From Laspinema sp. D2d (lineage in GTDB: Bacteria > Cyanobacteriota > Cyanobacteriia > Cyanobacteriales > Laspinemataceae), in contig NZ_JAMXFC010000038.1 of the NCBI RefSeq assembly GCF_025370755.1, positions 1 to 64,000 on the forward strand: a DNA stretch of 64,000 bases, read 5' to 3'. The notes below the pieces were generated by a model. It was not told where the DNA came from. It was given only the letters and a program-made list of their open reading frames with translations, and searched no databases. Positions 9,224 to 18,300 of the stretch are shown here, piece by piece. The position numbers and the translations under genes are program-made. How positions within the stretch are numbered: position 1 is the first letter of the stretch; every line of letters starts with the position of its first letter.

Positions 9224-9958
9224 TCAGAAATCTAAAGACTGTAAGGATTCGCAAAATACAGAGAACCAGGTAGTATCCCAGTTGTATTCCTGACATAAAT
9301 CCAATAGCTGATCTTCATCGTTTATTCCTCTTTGAGTTATAATTTTATGCGTATCATGATTTACAATAAGACCGTTCCAATATTTATCAGCTATGACGAT
9401 ATGAATACTAGCCTTTCTGATATGCGAAAACTCACTTTTATCCTCAAGTGGCAAATTAGTTAATTCATCATTTTCAATTTTCAGCATTTTAATTCGTGTT
9501 TTTTTGAGTTTTTTCTTAACAGTATTGACGGTTTCCCAATATTCGCATCTAAGTAACTCTGCCTGGTCAGAATCTCTTATGATTTTGTATATTTTCTCTG
9601 AAAAACTCGCGTATCTCCGCCTTAAAAGAGTATTGCCGGTTTGGATTACATCATTCAGTAAACGACAAACTTCAGAGCCTTGAATGTAGGTTTTTCCCCC
9701 GTGGATAACTTTATATTTGTCACTAATTTCTAGCGCAATATAGTTTGCATTATCTTTAGTTGTTCTTAATATATTATGAAGTTCTAACTCGTCAATCCAA
9801 AGCATTCCAAGGCGGTCAATTTTAGCCGCCTTAGACCAAGCATTGTATATGACTTTCATAGGTTGCAAATGTAAATTATATGAATATTGGGATATCTCTT
9901 CAAACTCAATGTTTAAATCAGATGCCGCGTATCGAAAAGGGACAAGTTCTCCTTTCAT
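9224..9958 (-). CDS. Uncharacterised protein paired with a J-like protein
   Basis: A 244-residue protein I do not recognise. It is rich in Lys, Ile and Asn, has a charged central part (about 115-175, with a KKKLKKTR patch) and no membrane segment or signal peptide. The DNA is clearly more AT-rich than neighbouring housekeeping genes, which suggests acquisition. Its start codon lies 2 nt after the stop of the gene at 9961-10419, so the two form a tight operon. Confidence 0.6.
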   Translation of the reverse strand: MKGELVPFRYAASDLNIEFEEISQYSYNLHLQPMKVIYNAWSKAAKIDRLGMLWIDELELHNILRTTKDNANYIALEISDKYKVIHGGKTYIQGSEVCRLLNDVIQTGNTLLRRRYASFSEKIYKIIRDSDQAELLRCEYWETVNTVKKKLKKTRIKMLKIENDELTNLPLEDKSEFSHIRKASIHIVIADKYWNGLIVNHDTHKIITQRGINDEDQLLDLCQEYNWDTTWFSVFCESLQSLDF

Positions 9959-9960
9959 TT

Positions 9961-10419
9961 TTATCTCCTGGTCATTTGTTCATACATTTGAGTGAGTTTT
10001 GTAGATGCTTCTACAGATTCTGGATGCTTACATACATCGGGATGAATAATCTTGGCTAACCCATTTCGCCAGCTTTTAGCTTTTTCTAAATCTCTTGTAT
10101 GGGATTTATTGACGCCAAGTTCTTTAAGTCTTTGCTCTCCATCTAGTCTTAAGAGAGCATAAATAATTCTATCTACTTCCGACTTGAAGTACATCAGATT
10201 TTCATCTGAAATATTGGACGGAGATTCTTCAAATTTTTGGAGTAATCGTCCAGATATTTTGAGTTTACGGATGCTTTGGACTACTTCCCATAAGTCTGCC
10301 CAGCCTCTAGCTTTAAAGTAAATCCGTTCCCCTAAGCTGTTCTTGAGTTCCTCACGGATCTTTCTGTAGGAACCCAATTGCTTTAAATCCTCAAGAGTCT
10401 CAATTTCCAGCCATTCCAT
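9961..10419 (-). CDS. Uncharacterised protein with C-terminal J-domain-like HPD segment
   Basis: A 152-residue soluble helical protein. The C-terminal part (about 112-150) reads WRNGLAKIIHPDVCKHPES followed by a helix, like helices II and III of a DnaJ J-domain with the HPD loop at 126-128. Helix I may be covered by the preceding charged residues. The N-terminal 100 residues are unrecognised. It is the first gene of a two-gene AT-rich operon. A DnaK-partner or scaffold role is only an inference. Confidence 0.6.
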   Translation of the reverse strand: MEWLEIETLEDLKQLGSYRKIREELKNSLGERIYFKARGWADLWEVVQSIRKLKISGRLLQKFEESPSNISDENLMYFKSEVDRIIYALLRLDGEQRLKELGVNKSHTRDLEKAKSWRNGLAKIIHPDVCKHPESVEASTKLTQMYEQMTRR

Positions 10420-10606
10420 TATTGAAAGTACCTTAGTTTAATAGCCAATCCTGCCAGTTACCCCGTAATATAGCAATCCTAAATGATTTGCAACCAAACT
10501 AGCGAGCAAGATGCTCACACTACCAAGGGTCTCAGATTTGGATCCATCACAGAACGGATGTAGGACTGCTATATGGGAAAATTTATAACATACATAGCTA
10601 CTAGCG
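10420..10606. other. Spacer without recognised gene
   Basis: About 190 nt upstream of the J-like operon. It should contain that operon's minus-strand promoter. Nothing else is recognised. Confidence 0.35.
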
Positions 10607-10717
10607 TCAACCTACATCATTATGATAATGGATCCAAGCCCAATCATCTTCTAGTCTGAGTTTTTTGCTGGCTTTCTCTATGACAAATTGATTGAGACCC
10701 GCTATATAAGCCTTTTG
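10607..10717 (-). pseudogene. Possible gene remnant, 36 codons
   Basis: A minus-strand frame opening right after a TGA and reading NQFVIEKASKKLRLEDDWAW before its stop. The composition looks protein-like, but there is no start codon. It borders the truncated higB and may be the tail of a deleted small gene. The family is not recognised. Confidence 0.25.
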
Positions 10718-10722
10718 ATTCA

Positions 10723-10887
10723 GTCATCAACCTTGATGAGCTAAGAATACCCCCCGGCAATCGCTTGGAAGCTCTAGTCGGTAGCCGTAATGGTCAATAC
10801 AGCATCCGGATTAACGAGCAATATCGCATTTGCTTTGTCTGGAGTGAACAGGGTCCTGAAGAGGTTGAAATCGTCGATTATCACTAA
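10723..10887 (+). pseudogene. higB: 5'-truncated HigB/RelE-type toxin
   Basis: The frame encodes about 54 residues matching the C-terminal half of Hig[15 protein letters not shown], then [17 protein letters not shown], ending EIVDYH. The usual N-terminal 35-40 residues are absent, there is no start codon in frame, and a TGA closes the frame upstream. The damaged higA follows 23 nt downstream in the standard higBA order, so the locus is a decayed TA module. Confidence 0.8.
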
Positions 10888-10910
10888 TATCACTCACGGA
10901 GTAATTCATA

Positions 10911-11232
10911 ATGGTTCGCATTCCCACTCATCGCCCCCCTACTCATCCGGGAGAAATGCTTTTAGAAGAGTTTCTGAAACCGCTGGAACTGACACAACGA
11001 GGCTTGGCCGATGCTATTCATGTCCCATATCTATCAACGAGTCAATGAGATTATCAATCGTCGGCGAGGCATCACTCCCAGTACAGCTTTGCGGTTGGCT
11101 AAATTCTTTGATATATCTCCAGATTTTTGGTTAAATCTTCAATTGCGTTGGGATTTATATCATACCCAAGAGCAAGAGCAAGAGATTCTGAATCAAATTT
11201 CTTCTGGGGGCAAGCTGCTAAAATTTGAGTAG
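10911..11232 (+). pseudogene. higA: Frameshifted HigA antitoxin
   Basis: It begins MVRIPTHRPPTHPGEML and has the XRE-type helix-turn-helix start LTQRGLADAIHVPY. It then shifts frame and stops at 11046-11048. The remainder, QRVNEIINRRRGITPSTALR through the C-terminus, is in the next frame to 11232. The cause is visible as a tandem TATC-TATC at 11028-11035. Removing one TATC restores AIHVPY-QRVNEI. The second part could in theory be made from an internal ATG at 11011. Confidence 0.88.
11028..11035 (+). repeat. TATC tandem duplication breaking higA
   Basis: Two adjacent TATC units. One copy is four bases in excess of the reading frame of the HigA family, a typical replication-slippage insertion. 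Confidence 0.75.
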
Positions 11233-11408
11233 TCACATTTTGTGAACCTCAGTATCCACAATTAACCGAAGAGGAGAATCGCCATCCTCTTCGACAGAGA
11301 AAGATTGTCCACCCCTACCAAACCCACCCCAAAACTCATTACCCCAAATCCCAAAATTCGCTACAATATCAGCAAACCCTAGCCTTCCGCTAAAACAGGG
11401 AATCAATT

Positions 11409-11710
11409 GTTAAATTTATTGTTTCTACTCCCCTAGGGTTCACAGTCCGCACCACCGAAAACTACTGGCAAACATTGCTTATCAAACATCCTGATATTAC
11501 CAATTATGAAACAGAAATTCAGCAAACCCTTAATCAACCGGATGCCATTTACCAAAGTCAGCGTGATATTAATGTCTTGCTATTTTATCGCACCCTTAAA
11601 GAAAAAGGTGGCTGGTTGCTGTTGCTCGGCGTTTAGATGGAGAGGGTTACTTGATTACAGCTTACCAAACTGATTCAATCAAAACAGGAGAAAAATTATG
11701 GCCCAAATAA
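11409..11710 (+). pseudogene. Frameshifted RelE/BECR-like toxin homologue
   Basis: The first frame reads STPLGFTVRTTENYWQTL through LLFYRTLKEK, then runs into a stop. The continuation RWLVAVARRLDGEGYLITAY, TDSIKTGEKLW is in another frame. One missing A in the A5 run near 11603 explains the switch. The expected start position has GTT instead of a start codon. Such about 100-residue proteins precede DUF2283 antitoxin-like genes in cyanobacteria and resemble BECR-fold RNases. That family assignment is from memory. Confidence 0.65.
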
Positions 11711-11928
11711 AAGTATTTTATGAACCAGAAACCGAACTTTTAACCATTTTTTGGCAATCTCCCCGCCCCAACCAAATTGCTACGGAACTTGGGAACGATA
11801 TTATCCTTTTCAAAGATGGAGATACCAATGAACCTATTGGCATTGAAGTGTTATCCTATCGCCCTGGAGACGATCGCATTAGTGGCATTTCCCTGGAACT
11901 CGGCCAACAAAACCTAGTTAAAACCTGA
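11698..11928 (+). CDS. DUF2283-type small protein
   Basis: A 76-residue protein starting MAQIKVFYEPETELLTIFW and containing GNDIILFKDGD and PIGIEVLSY, the pattern of DUF2283 proteins. AGGAG lies 8 nt before the ATG. Its start overlaps the end of the broken toxin-like gene by 13 nt, so it is probably the antitoxin partner surviving without an active toxin. Confidence 0.75.
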   Translation: MAQIKVFYEPETELLTIFWQSPRPNQIATELGNDIILFKDGDTNEPIGIEVLSYRPGDDRISGISLELGQQNLVKT

Positions 11929-12020
11929 AAAATCAACTTAGGTAAAATTACCTTTATCACGGACGAACCGCTAGAAGTGCCGTTAACTTTGATGGTTTGC
12001 CTGAGATAGAATAACTTTTG

Positions 12021-12040
12021 AGAAAACCCCCGGGTTTTTC
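12021..12040. terminator. Short bidirectional terminator
   Basis: AAAACCC and GGGTTTTT form a small hairpin with a T-run on the plus side and an A-run on the other. It lies between the convergent DUF2283 gene and the kinase gene. Confidence 0.45.
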
Positions 12041-12060
12041 CCTCAATCATTAAATTTATT

Positions 12061-13872
12061 CTAGCGAAATCCTAGCAGTCTCAACACGGGCATCAGTAAA
12101 TAGTAACTACAACCGAGACAAAAACTGCCGGTCATTCCGAGGAGGGCAAAAAAGGCGATGCTATCCCAAAATTGCGGCATCCCGATTCCGGAGGTGGCGG
12201 AAAATAGGTCTAAAATTAGGGGAAAATATGAACTATAGAGAAAGACGGCCATCACGATCGCAGTCCCGATCGCACTCATCGTCGCATGGAACAGTTGCGG
12301 TTTGGGTAACCCTAACCCTAGGGTTATCGAGGCGATCGCAATTGCCGTAAATCCGACTAAATCAGGGGCAGCTAGGGTCTCACTGGTTGAACTCACCGCT
12401 AATACAAACCATCCTAATCCATACCCAAATACTCCCATCAAGCCAGCGACGATAAATCGTCTTTGTTGTCCAAAACTTCCCGCTTCAGTTAATCCCAAGG
12501 CTGTGCCTAAACCGGCCATTCCAAATAGAATCGCCACTGGATCAACTATCAGTTCCAGATTAGGAAACCATTGTGAGATTAACTCACCTAGGCGGCTGCT
12601 GAGTCGGCTGCCGACGGGTAGCCAATAGGCTAAGGTAAATCCAACTCCGGCACCGACACTCGCACCTAATCCGCCTAAGATAGTTCCTAATAGGGTATCA
12701 AAGCAGGCGGTAAAGGCCCAACTGATTAGATCTAAGGTGGTGATCAGGATGCTTTCTAGGGTTTTGTAACTGACTATGCCGAGGGTGGCGATCGCCTTAA
12801 TCACCAAGGTTCCGACTCCCCAGCAAAATTTGATACTCTGCCTAGATGCCACTGCCGCAAATTCTGCTAAACGGCCACTCAGTCCCAGATTCCGATGGCG
12901 GACTAAGGTTTTTAAATACGAACCTTGTCCCAGTCGTCCTTGGAGTTCTGTTGCACTGGATAATCGTTTGTCAACCTGAAACTCCAGCATTTCATCGATG
13001 ACATTAGCCAGATTTAGGCTAACTCTGGCGTGAGGATGCCAGCGACATTCTCCGGACATTCCATCATCAAAGTCTGCTGGCGATCGCCCGGTTAGCAGAA
13101 AAATTGCCGTTCGTCCCAAGGCATAAAAATCCGCTGCCGGTCCCACAGAAGCCCCCATCATCTGTTCTGGAGGACTGTAACCTGGAGAGAACAGCCTCGT
13201 GGAACTCGCCTGTTTCCCGCTGAGTTGTTTCACCCCGCCAAAATCGATCGCCACCAGTTGACCCGCTGCACTTCCCCCCATCCTTCTATTAAATAAGGAG
13301 AATGGAGTACCCGTATTTGTCGGAGTCGCTGCCATGCGGACCATTAAATTGGTGGGTTTGAGGTCCCGGTGAATAATTGAATGGCGGTGCAATTCTTCCA
13401 AAATATCTGCCGCCTGCATCAACCAATCCACTACCAATGCCTCGGGAAATCCTTGAGGATAATCGCGATGCAGCATTTCATCCAAGGTAAACCCCTCGAT
13501 TTTTTCCATGATGAGACAAGGCAGGGTTTGGGGTTGGGGATGTTTGAGGGAAACGTGAAAATAACCATCGCGATCGACCTTGGGAATTCCCGGATGGGTC
13601 AGACTTGCTAAAACTGCTGCCTCTTGTTCAAAGAGTTCTAAGGCTTTAGGCGATCGCTCGTTTAACACCTTCAAGACTCGTTCCCGGTCCGTCTGTCGAT
13701 CATAAACGGTGAAAGTGACGGCAAAGCCGCCGGTCCCTAATTTTTGTAAAGGAAGATAACGCCCATTTAAAATCAGAGGGGTTCCACAACTGTCACAAAA
13801 GTGATGACTCGGACTTTGGGCGGTGGGACTTGGACAATTTGGGTTGATGCAGTGGAGGAAAGCTGGCTGCAT
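12061..13872 (-). CDS. Membrane-anchored Ser/Thr protein kinase with N-terminal zinc ribbon
   Basis: A 603-residue Hanks-type kinase. The N-terminus carries two Cys pairs (CINPNC and CDSC, about 8-31), likely a zinc ribbon. The kinase domain (about 38-325) has GTGGFAVTF, VLKVL, HRDLKPTNLM (catalytic loop), DFGG and SPPEQM. The C-terminal 240 residues contain about six hydrophobic segments and are predicted to be in the membrane. The signal sensed is unknown. The gene is convergent with the decayed TA region and divergent from rbcL. Confidence 0.88.
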   Translation of the reverse strand: MQPAFLHCINPNCPSPTAQSPSHHFCDSCGTPLILNGRYLPLQKLGTGGFAVTFTVYDRQTDRERVLKVLNERSPKALELFEQEAAVLASLTHPGIPKVDRDGYFHVSLKHPQPQTLPCLIMEKIEGFTLDEMLHRDYPQGFPEALVVDWLMQAADILEELHRHSIIHRDLKPTNLMVRMAATPTNTGTPFSLFNRRMGGSAAGQLVAIDFGGVKQLSGKQASSTRLFSPGYSPPEQMMGASVGPAADFYALGRTAIFLLTGRSPADFDDGMSGECRWHPHARVSLNLANVIDEMLEFQVDKRLSSATELQGRLGQGSYLKTLVRHRNLGLSGRLAEFAAVASRQSIKFCWGVGTLVIKAIATLGIVSYKTLESILITTLDLISWAFTACFDTLLGTILGGLGASVGAGVGFTLAYWLPVGSRLSSRLGELISQWFPNLELIVDPVAILFGMAGLGTALGLTEAGSFGQQRRFIVAGLMGVFGYGLGWFVLAVSSTSETLAAPDLVGFTAIAIASITLGLGLPKPQLFHATMSAIGTAIVMAVFLYSSYFPLILDLFSATSGIGMPQFWDSIAFFALLGMTGSFCLGCSYYLLMPVLRLLGFR

Positions 13873-14381
13873 AAGTTTTTTAAAATCACCCCCAAGGGCG
13901 ATCGCTCAACAAAGGGGATCAGGATTAAAGGGTCTCAAGGCTAGGGTTGCGATCGCATTCTGAAACGTTCGTCCCCCCTGTATGCGGCTCAGGAAGCAGA
14001 ACCCATCGCCTTCTCAACTGCGATCAATTGTATCGTTCCTCCTGCTCCCCACCGCGAAATTCTGCTAATCCTCCGAAAACTGAGCGTTTTATTATATCAG
14101 CGAATTGCAATTTTATATTATAACAAAAAATAAATATTTATAACGAAAAATAAAGAAATATTATCGACGAATAAAAGAACAATGATGTTTAACTTATTGT
14201 TTTCCTGATACTATTGTTATGCAGCAAAACGAAGCAGCCGACTGATTTAGCTTCATCGATCCCCGATACGGGATCGGTAAGCAATAGTACCCAGATAAGT
14301 GAATAGCTTGTCAGGAAAACTAAAAACCAGAACAACTGCAACGATTTTCGATGATTCCGATGATTCCTAGGAAGGGGGATT
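13873..14381 (+). promoter_or_regulatory. Upstream region of the Rubisco operon
   Basis: A 509-nt region between the divergent kinase gene and rbcL. It contains a very AT-rich block at about 14090-14190. A putative extended -10, TG-A-TACTAT, lies at 14206-14214 without a convincing -35. A 7-bp hairpin, CGATCCC/GGGATCG, sits at 14257-14276 in the presumed leader. GGAAGGGGG just before the ATG is the ribosome binding site. The promoter position is tentative. Confidence 0.4.
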
Positions 14382-15812
14382 ATGTCTTACAGTTCAACCC
14401 AGACTCAAGCAAAAACCGGCTACCAAGCTGGCGTTAAAGATTATAGACTGACTTACTACACGCCGGACTACACTCCCAAAGATACCGATGTCTTGGCGGC
14501 ATTCCGGATGACCCCTCAGCCTGGAGTTCCCCCCGAAGAAGCAGGAGCTGCCGTAGCTGCTGAATCTTCTACCGGAACCTGGACCACTGTCTGGACCGAC
14601 CTTTTGACCGACTTGGATCGGTACAAAGGCCGTTGCTACGACATCGAAGCGGTACCCAACGAAGAGAACCAGTACATCGCTTACGTTGCCTACCCCCTCG
14701 ACTTGTTTGAAGAAGGCTCCGTCACCAATATGCTGACCTCCATCGTGGGGAACGTGTTTGGTTTCAAAGCCCTGCGCGCACTCCGCTTGGAAGATATGCG
14801 GATTCCCGTTGCCTACCTGAAGACCTTCCAAGGTCCTCCCCACGGCATCCAAGTTGAGCGCGACAAACTCAACAAATATGGTCGTCCCATGCTGGGTTGC
14901 ACGATCAAACCGAAACTCGGTTTATCTGCGAAGAACTACGGTCGTGCAGTATATGAATGCTTGCGCGGTGGTTTGGACTTCACCAAAGACGACGAAAACA
15001 TCAACTCCCAGCCGTTCCAACGGTGGCGCGATCGCTTCTTGTTCGTTGCTGACGCTATCCATAAAGCTCAGGCAGAAACTGGCGAAATCAAGGGCCACTA
15101 CCTCAACGTAACCGCCCCCACCTGCGAAGAAATGCTGAAACGGGCTGAGTTCGCCAAAGAACTCAAAATGCCCATCATCATGCATGACTTCTTAACCGCA
15201 GGGTTCACCGCCAACACCACCTTGGCTCACTGGTGCCGCGATAACGGAATCCTGTTGCACATCCACCGTGCTATGCACGCCGTTATCGACCGTCAGAAAA
15301 ATCATGGTATCCACTTCCGTCTGCTTGCCAAGTGCTTGCGGATGTCCGGTGGTGACCACATCCACACCGGAACCGTTGTGGGTAAACTCGAAGGCGAACG
15401 CGGTATCACGATGGGCTTCGTCGATCTGCTCCGCGAAAACTATATCGAACAAGATAAATCTCGTGGGATTTACTTCACCCAAGACTGGGCATCTATGCCT
15501 GGGGTGATGGCTGTTGCTTCCGGTGGTATCCACGTATGGCATATGCCCGCACTCGTGGAAATCTTCGGTGACGACTCCGTGCTGCAGTTTGGTGGTGGGA
15601 CCTTGGGTCACCCCTGGGGTAATGCTCCCGGTGCAACCGCCAACCGTGTTGCTTTGGAAGCCTGTATCCAAGCTCGTAACGAAGGCCGTAACCTGGCTCG
15701 TGAAGGAAATGATATCCTTCGTGAAGCTGGACGCTGGTCTCCTGAGTTGGCTGTCGCTCTTGACCTCTGGAAAGAAATCAAATTTGAGTTCGAGGCGATG
15801 GATACCGTCTGA
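14382..15812 (+). CDS. rbcL: Ribulose bisphosphate carboxylase large chain
   Basis: It fixes CO2 onto ribulose-1,5-bisphosphate in the carboxysome. At 476 residues it is form IB, as in cyanobacteria. Visible motifs are the [10 protein letters not shown] active site with the carbamylated Lys at about 202, the N-terminal substrate segment [22 protein letters not shown], and loop 6 in [10 protein letters not shown]. It is the first gene of rbcL-rbcX-rbcS and is probably highly expressed, given the clean codon usage and strong ribosome binding site. Confidence 0.99.
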   Translation: MSYSSTQTQAKTGYQAGVKDYRLTYYTPDYTPKDTDVLAAFRMTPQPGVPPEEAGAAVAAESSTGTWTTVWTDLLTDLDRYKGRCYDIEAVPNEENQYIAYVAYPLDLFEEGSVTNMLTSIVGNVFGFKALRALRLEDMRIPVAYLKTFQGPPHGIQVERDKLNKYGRPMLGCTIKPKLGLSAKNYGRAVYECLRGGLDFTKDDENINSQPFQRWRDRFLFVADAIHKAQAETGEIKGHYLNVTAPTCEEMLKRAEFAKELKMPIIMHDFLTAGFTANTTLAHWCRDNGILLHIHRAMHAVIDRQKNHGIHFRLLAKCLRMSGGDHIHTGTVVGKLEGERGITMGFVDLLRENYIEQDKSRGIYFTQDWASMPGVMAVASGGIHVWHMPALVEIFGDDSVLQFGGGTLGHPWGNAPGATANRVALEACIQARNEGRNLAREGNDILREAGRWSPELAVALDLWKEIKFEFEAMDTV

Positions 15813-15830
15813 TGACGGATCCTTAGTAGA

Positions 15831-15870
15831 AAAGTTAACCGTTAACCTGAACTGGAAAACGGTTAACCTT
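15831..15870 (+). promoter_or_regulatory. Hairpin between rbcL and rbcX
   Basis: Left arm AAAGTTAACCGTT and right arm AACGGTTAACCTTT pair over 13 bp with one bulged G, around a 14-nt loop. It lies 19 nt past the rbcL stop and has no T-run. It looks more like a processing, stability or partial attenuation element than a full terminator. That could keep rbcL mRNA in excess over rbcX-rbcS. Confidence 0.6.
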
Positions 15871-16067
15871 TCTCCAGTCAGACAAGCGCTCTAACTTCAG
15901 CGCAGTATCACGGCAAAATCCGGCAACAGTAGGAGGAAAGTATTCCCCTACGCTGTTTGATAAAGGAGATCCGGGTTATGGTTTGTACCCAAAGAAAGGT
16001 GCAACCACCCGCTGCGATCGCGGATGGTAGACATAAATAACCGCCGATATCAAACCTTGCCAACAAT

Positions 16068-16457
16068 ATGGATTTAAAACAAATTGCTAAAGATACTGCC
16101 AAAGTCATGAGCAGCTATTTGACCTACCAAGCCATGAGAATTGTAGTCAGTCAACTGAACGAAACTAATCCTCCCTTGGCCTATTGGTTGCAAAACTTTT
16201 CCGCCACGGCCAATATCCAAAATGGAGAAACGTATATCGAAACGTTACTTCACGAAAAGCCAGACTTGGCAATTCGGATCATGACCGTGCGCGAACATAT
16301 CGCCGAGGAAGTTACAGAGTTCTTGCCTGAAATGGTTCTGACTGGCATCATGCAAGCCAACATCGACCACCGGAAGCAGTATCTGGAAAGAACAGTAACG
16401 GGATTACCCTTACCTGAGTCAGCCCCAGAGACGGAAACGGAACCCGGATCCGGTTGA
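16068..16457 (+). CDS. rbcX: Rubisco assembly chaperone RbcX
   Basis: A 129-residue helical chaperone that binds the C-terminal peptide of newly folded RbcL and helps form the L8 core. The N-terminal [20 protein letters not shown] and the LTYQAMRIV helix are typical of the family. Its place between rbcL and rbcS is the common cyanobacterial order. A leader of 255 nt with a hairpin separates it from rbcL. The acidic, proline-rich tail after residue 112 is variable in the family. Confidence 0.96.
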   Translation: MDLKQIAKDTAKVMSSYLTYQAMRIVVSQLNETNPPLAYWLQNFSATANIQNGETYIETLLHEKPDLAIRIMTVREHIAEEVTEFLPEMVLTGIMQANIDHRKQYLERTVTGLPLPESAPETETEPGSG

Positions 16458-16525
16458 CGGTGGTGATTTATTTCTGGCCTAAACCGCCAATCCTTGTAGA
16501 TCCCGCAGCAAAGAGACAAAGAATT

Positions 16526-16861
16526 ATGAAAACTCTGCCAAAAGAGCGTCGTTACGAAACCCTTTCCTATCTGCCCCCTCTGTCTGATGCACAGATTGCC
16601 AAGCAGATTCAGTACATCATTGACCAAGGCTACATTCCTGCCATTGAGTTCAATGAAGTCTCTGACCCCACGGCTTACTACTGGACCATGTGGAAGCTGC
16701 CTTTGTTCAACGCCCGTTCTGTCCAAGAAGTGATGGCTGAAGTCCAAGGCTGCCGGAGTGAATATCCTAGCTGCTTCATCCGCGTTGTGGGATTTGACAA
16801 CATCAAGCAGTGCCAAGTGCTCAGCTTCATTATCCACAAACCCAACACCAGCCGCTTCTAA
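16526..16861 (+). CDS. rbcS: Ribulose bisphosphate carboxylase small chain
   Basis: A 111-residue small subunit that caps the L8 core of form I Rubisco. The start is the ATG at 16526, giving [20 protein letters not shown], the normal N-terminus. An upstream open stretch to 16454 is not part of the protein. [18 protein letters not shown] near the C-terminus is typical. It lies 68 nt after rbcX and is followed by a strong terminator at 16925. Confidence 0.98.
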   Translation: MKTLPKERRYETLSYLPPLSDAQIAKQIQYIIDQGYIPAIEFNEVSDPTAYYWTMWKLPLFNARSVQEVMAEVQGCRSEYPSCFIRVVGFDNIKQCQVLSFIIHKPNTSRF

Positions 16862-16924
16862 GTTTGGGATGTAATTCTCACATAGCAGCACCGGGCGGGG
16901 TTTAAACCCTAACCTAGGCTGAAG

Positions 16925-16960
16925 AAACAACCGACACCCTAAAAAGTGTCGGTTGTTTTT
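16925..16960. terminator. Strong bidirectional terminator after rbcS
   Basis: ACAACCGACAC and GTGTCGGTTGT form a perfect 11-bp stem around an 8-nt loop, followed by TTTT. It ends the Rubisco operon and lies 10 nt from the stop codon of the convergent desaturase gene, so it probably serves both. Confidence 0.9.
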
Positions 16961-16969
16961 GGTTGATTG

Positions 16970-18088
16970 TTAGTTTTTAGCTGAATTCGGAATCACCGGA
17001 CAAGGCACCGATTTTTCTCCAGACCAATCGGTAAAGGTATTTTCATCTTTGTAATGACGAGGAGTTTGTAGCAATAAACGCCAAGCTTCGGTAGCATCGA
17101 TTAACTTCAACCGACCGGGATAATGCAGTTCTAGCAATTCTCGGACTAGGGGATAGTAGTCTGAGTTGATGTTAGGGAAAATATGATGTTCGGTGTGGTA
17201 AGAAAAGTTCAAGTGCAACCAATCGAAGAATTTAGGAACTCGGATGGATAAGCTATTGAACGTAGGGTCGTTAATGCTACTCATCGGCGAGACCATGTGA
17301 TTGGTATAAATATAAAACATTGCACCGGCATAGCCAATGGCGATGGGGAGAAAGTAACTCAGAAGGAGTTTGATGGGGTCGAAGTGCAGGGAGAACAAGA
17401 TAGTGAGATGAATGGCTGCGATCGCCATTAATTCCCATGCGATCGCCCGTCGTTCTTTCGGCGTAATGGTAAACGCTGCCGGAACATAGTCTACGGATTT
17501 GGTATTAAAAAACAGCACGGAGGTGATGTTTCTAAAATTATGGAATCCCCAAGCATTGATCATTCCCACAAAGAACCAAAATGGATTGACCTCAGCAGAA
17601 GGCACAAATAAGTTTTGAAACCATTTGCCCCAAGTGTTAGGCTGGTCCTTCAAGTAATTGCGATCTGGATCGTTCATCGAATTTGTTTTATTATGATGCT
17701 CCCGATTATGTACGGCTTTCCACATTGTCGGTGGCATCCACCCTAGAGCGAATCCGAGAAACCCCATCAGGTGCATCACTCGCTTATTTTTGATGACACT
17801 GCCATGCATCAGGTAATGAGAACTAAACAGGAGGACAACAATGCTATTGCCCATAATCAGAGCGATCGGGAGGTAAAGCCATAATAAGAAGACAGGCCAA
17901 CGATCTAATGTGGAGGCGATCGCCCAACCGAGGATCATTATCACCAAATTAATCGATAAAATCCCTAACTTACTGGGATCCAGTTCAAATGCCTCTAATG
18001 GCAGGAGGGGACGCAATTTCTTCGCATACTCCGCATGAGGAATCATTAATTCTTCCTCAGTACGGCTCATCAATTGTTGTGAATTCAT
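16970..18088 (-). CDS. Membrane fatty acid desaturase family protein
   Basis: A 372-residue di-iron membrane desaturase or hydroxylase. Three histidine clusters are present: HYLMH (about 109-113), HNREHH (about 148-153) and HTEHH (about 297-301). They are separated by hydrophobic helices at about 45-100 and 215-265. It introduces a double bond or hydroxyl into an acyl or related lipid. The exact regiospecificity cannot be read and I do not assign DesA, DesB, DesC or DesD. Confidence 0.85.
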   Translation of the reverse strand: MNSQQLMSRTEEELMIPHAEYAKKLRPLLPLEAFELDPSKLGILSINLVIMILGWAIASTLDRWPVFLLWLYLPIALIMGNSIVVLLFSSHYLMHGSVIKNKRVMHLMGFLGFALGWMPPTMWKAVHNREHHNKTNSMNDPDRNYLKDQPNTWGKWFQNLFVPSAEVNPFWFFVGMINAWGFHNFRNITSVLFFNTKSVDYVPAAFTITPKERRAIAWELMAIAAIHLTILFSLHFDPIKLLLSYFLPIAIGYAGAMFYIYTNHMVSPMSSINDPTFNSLSIRVPKFFDWLHLNFSYHTEHHIFPNINSDYYPLVRELLELHYPGRLKLIDATEAWRLLLQTPRHYKDENTFTDWSGEKSVPCPVIPNSAKN

Positions 18089-18300
18089 TGGAGAATAAGT
18101 CGTCCCTAAACACGGTAACAGAATAGGGTAAGTATAGCGTAAAAAATAAAATTGCTCAGATTTTTAACTATTTTTTCTACTCTCAAAAATATTTTGATAT
18201 TTTTATATTTTCTGCTATAATGCTTGGCCTAACCCAACTCTGTAGGGACGACTAAACATCAGAATGATATCCGTAAAATTGGCACAGGGAGTATCAGTAA

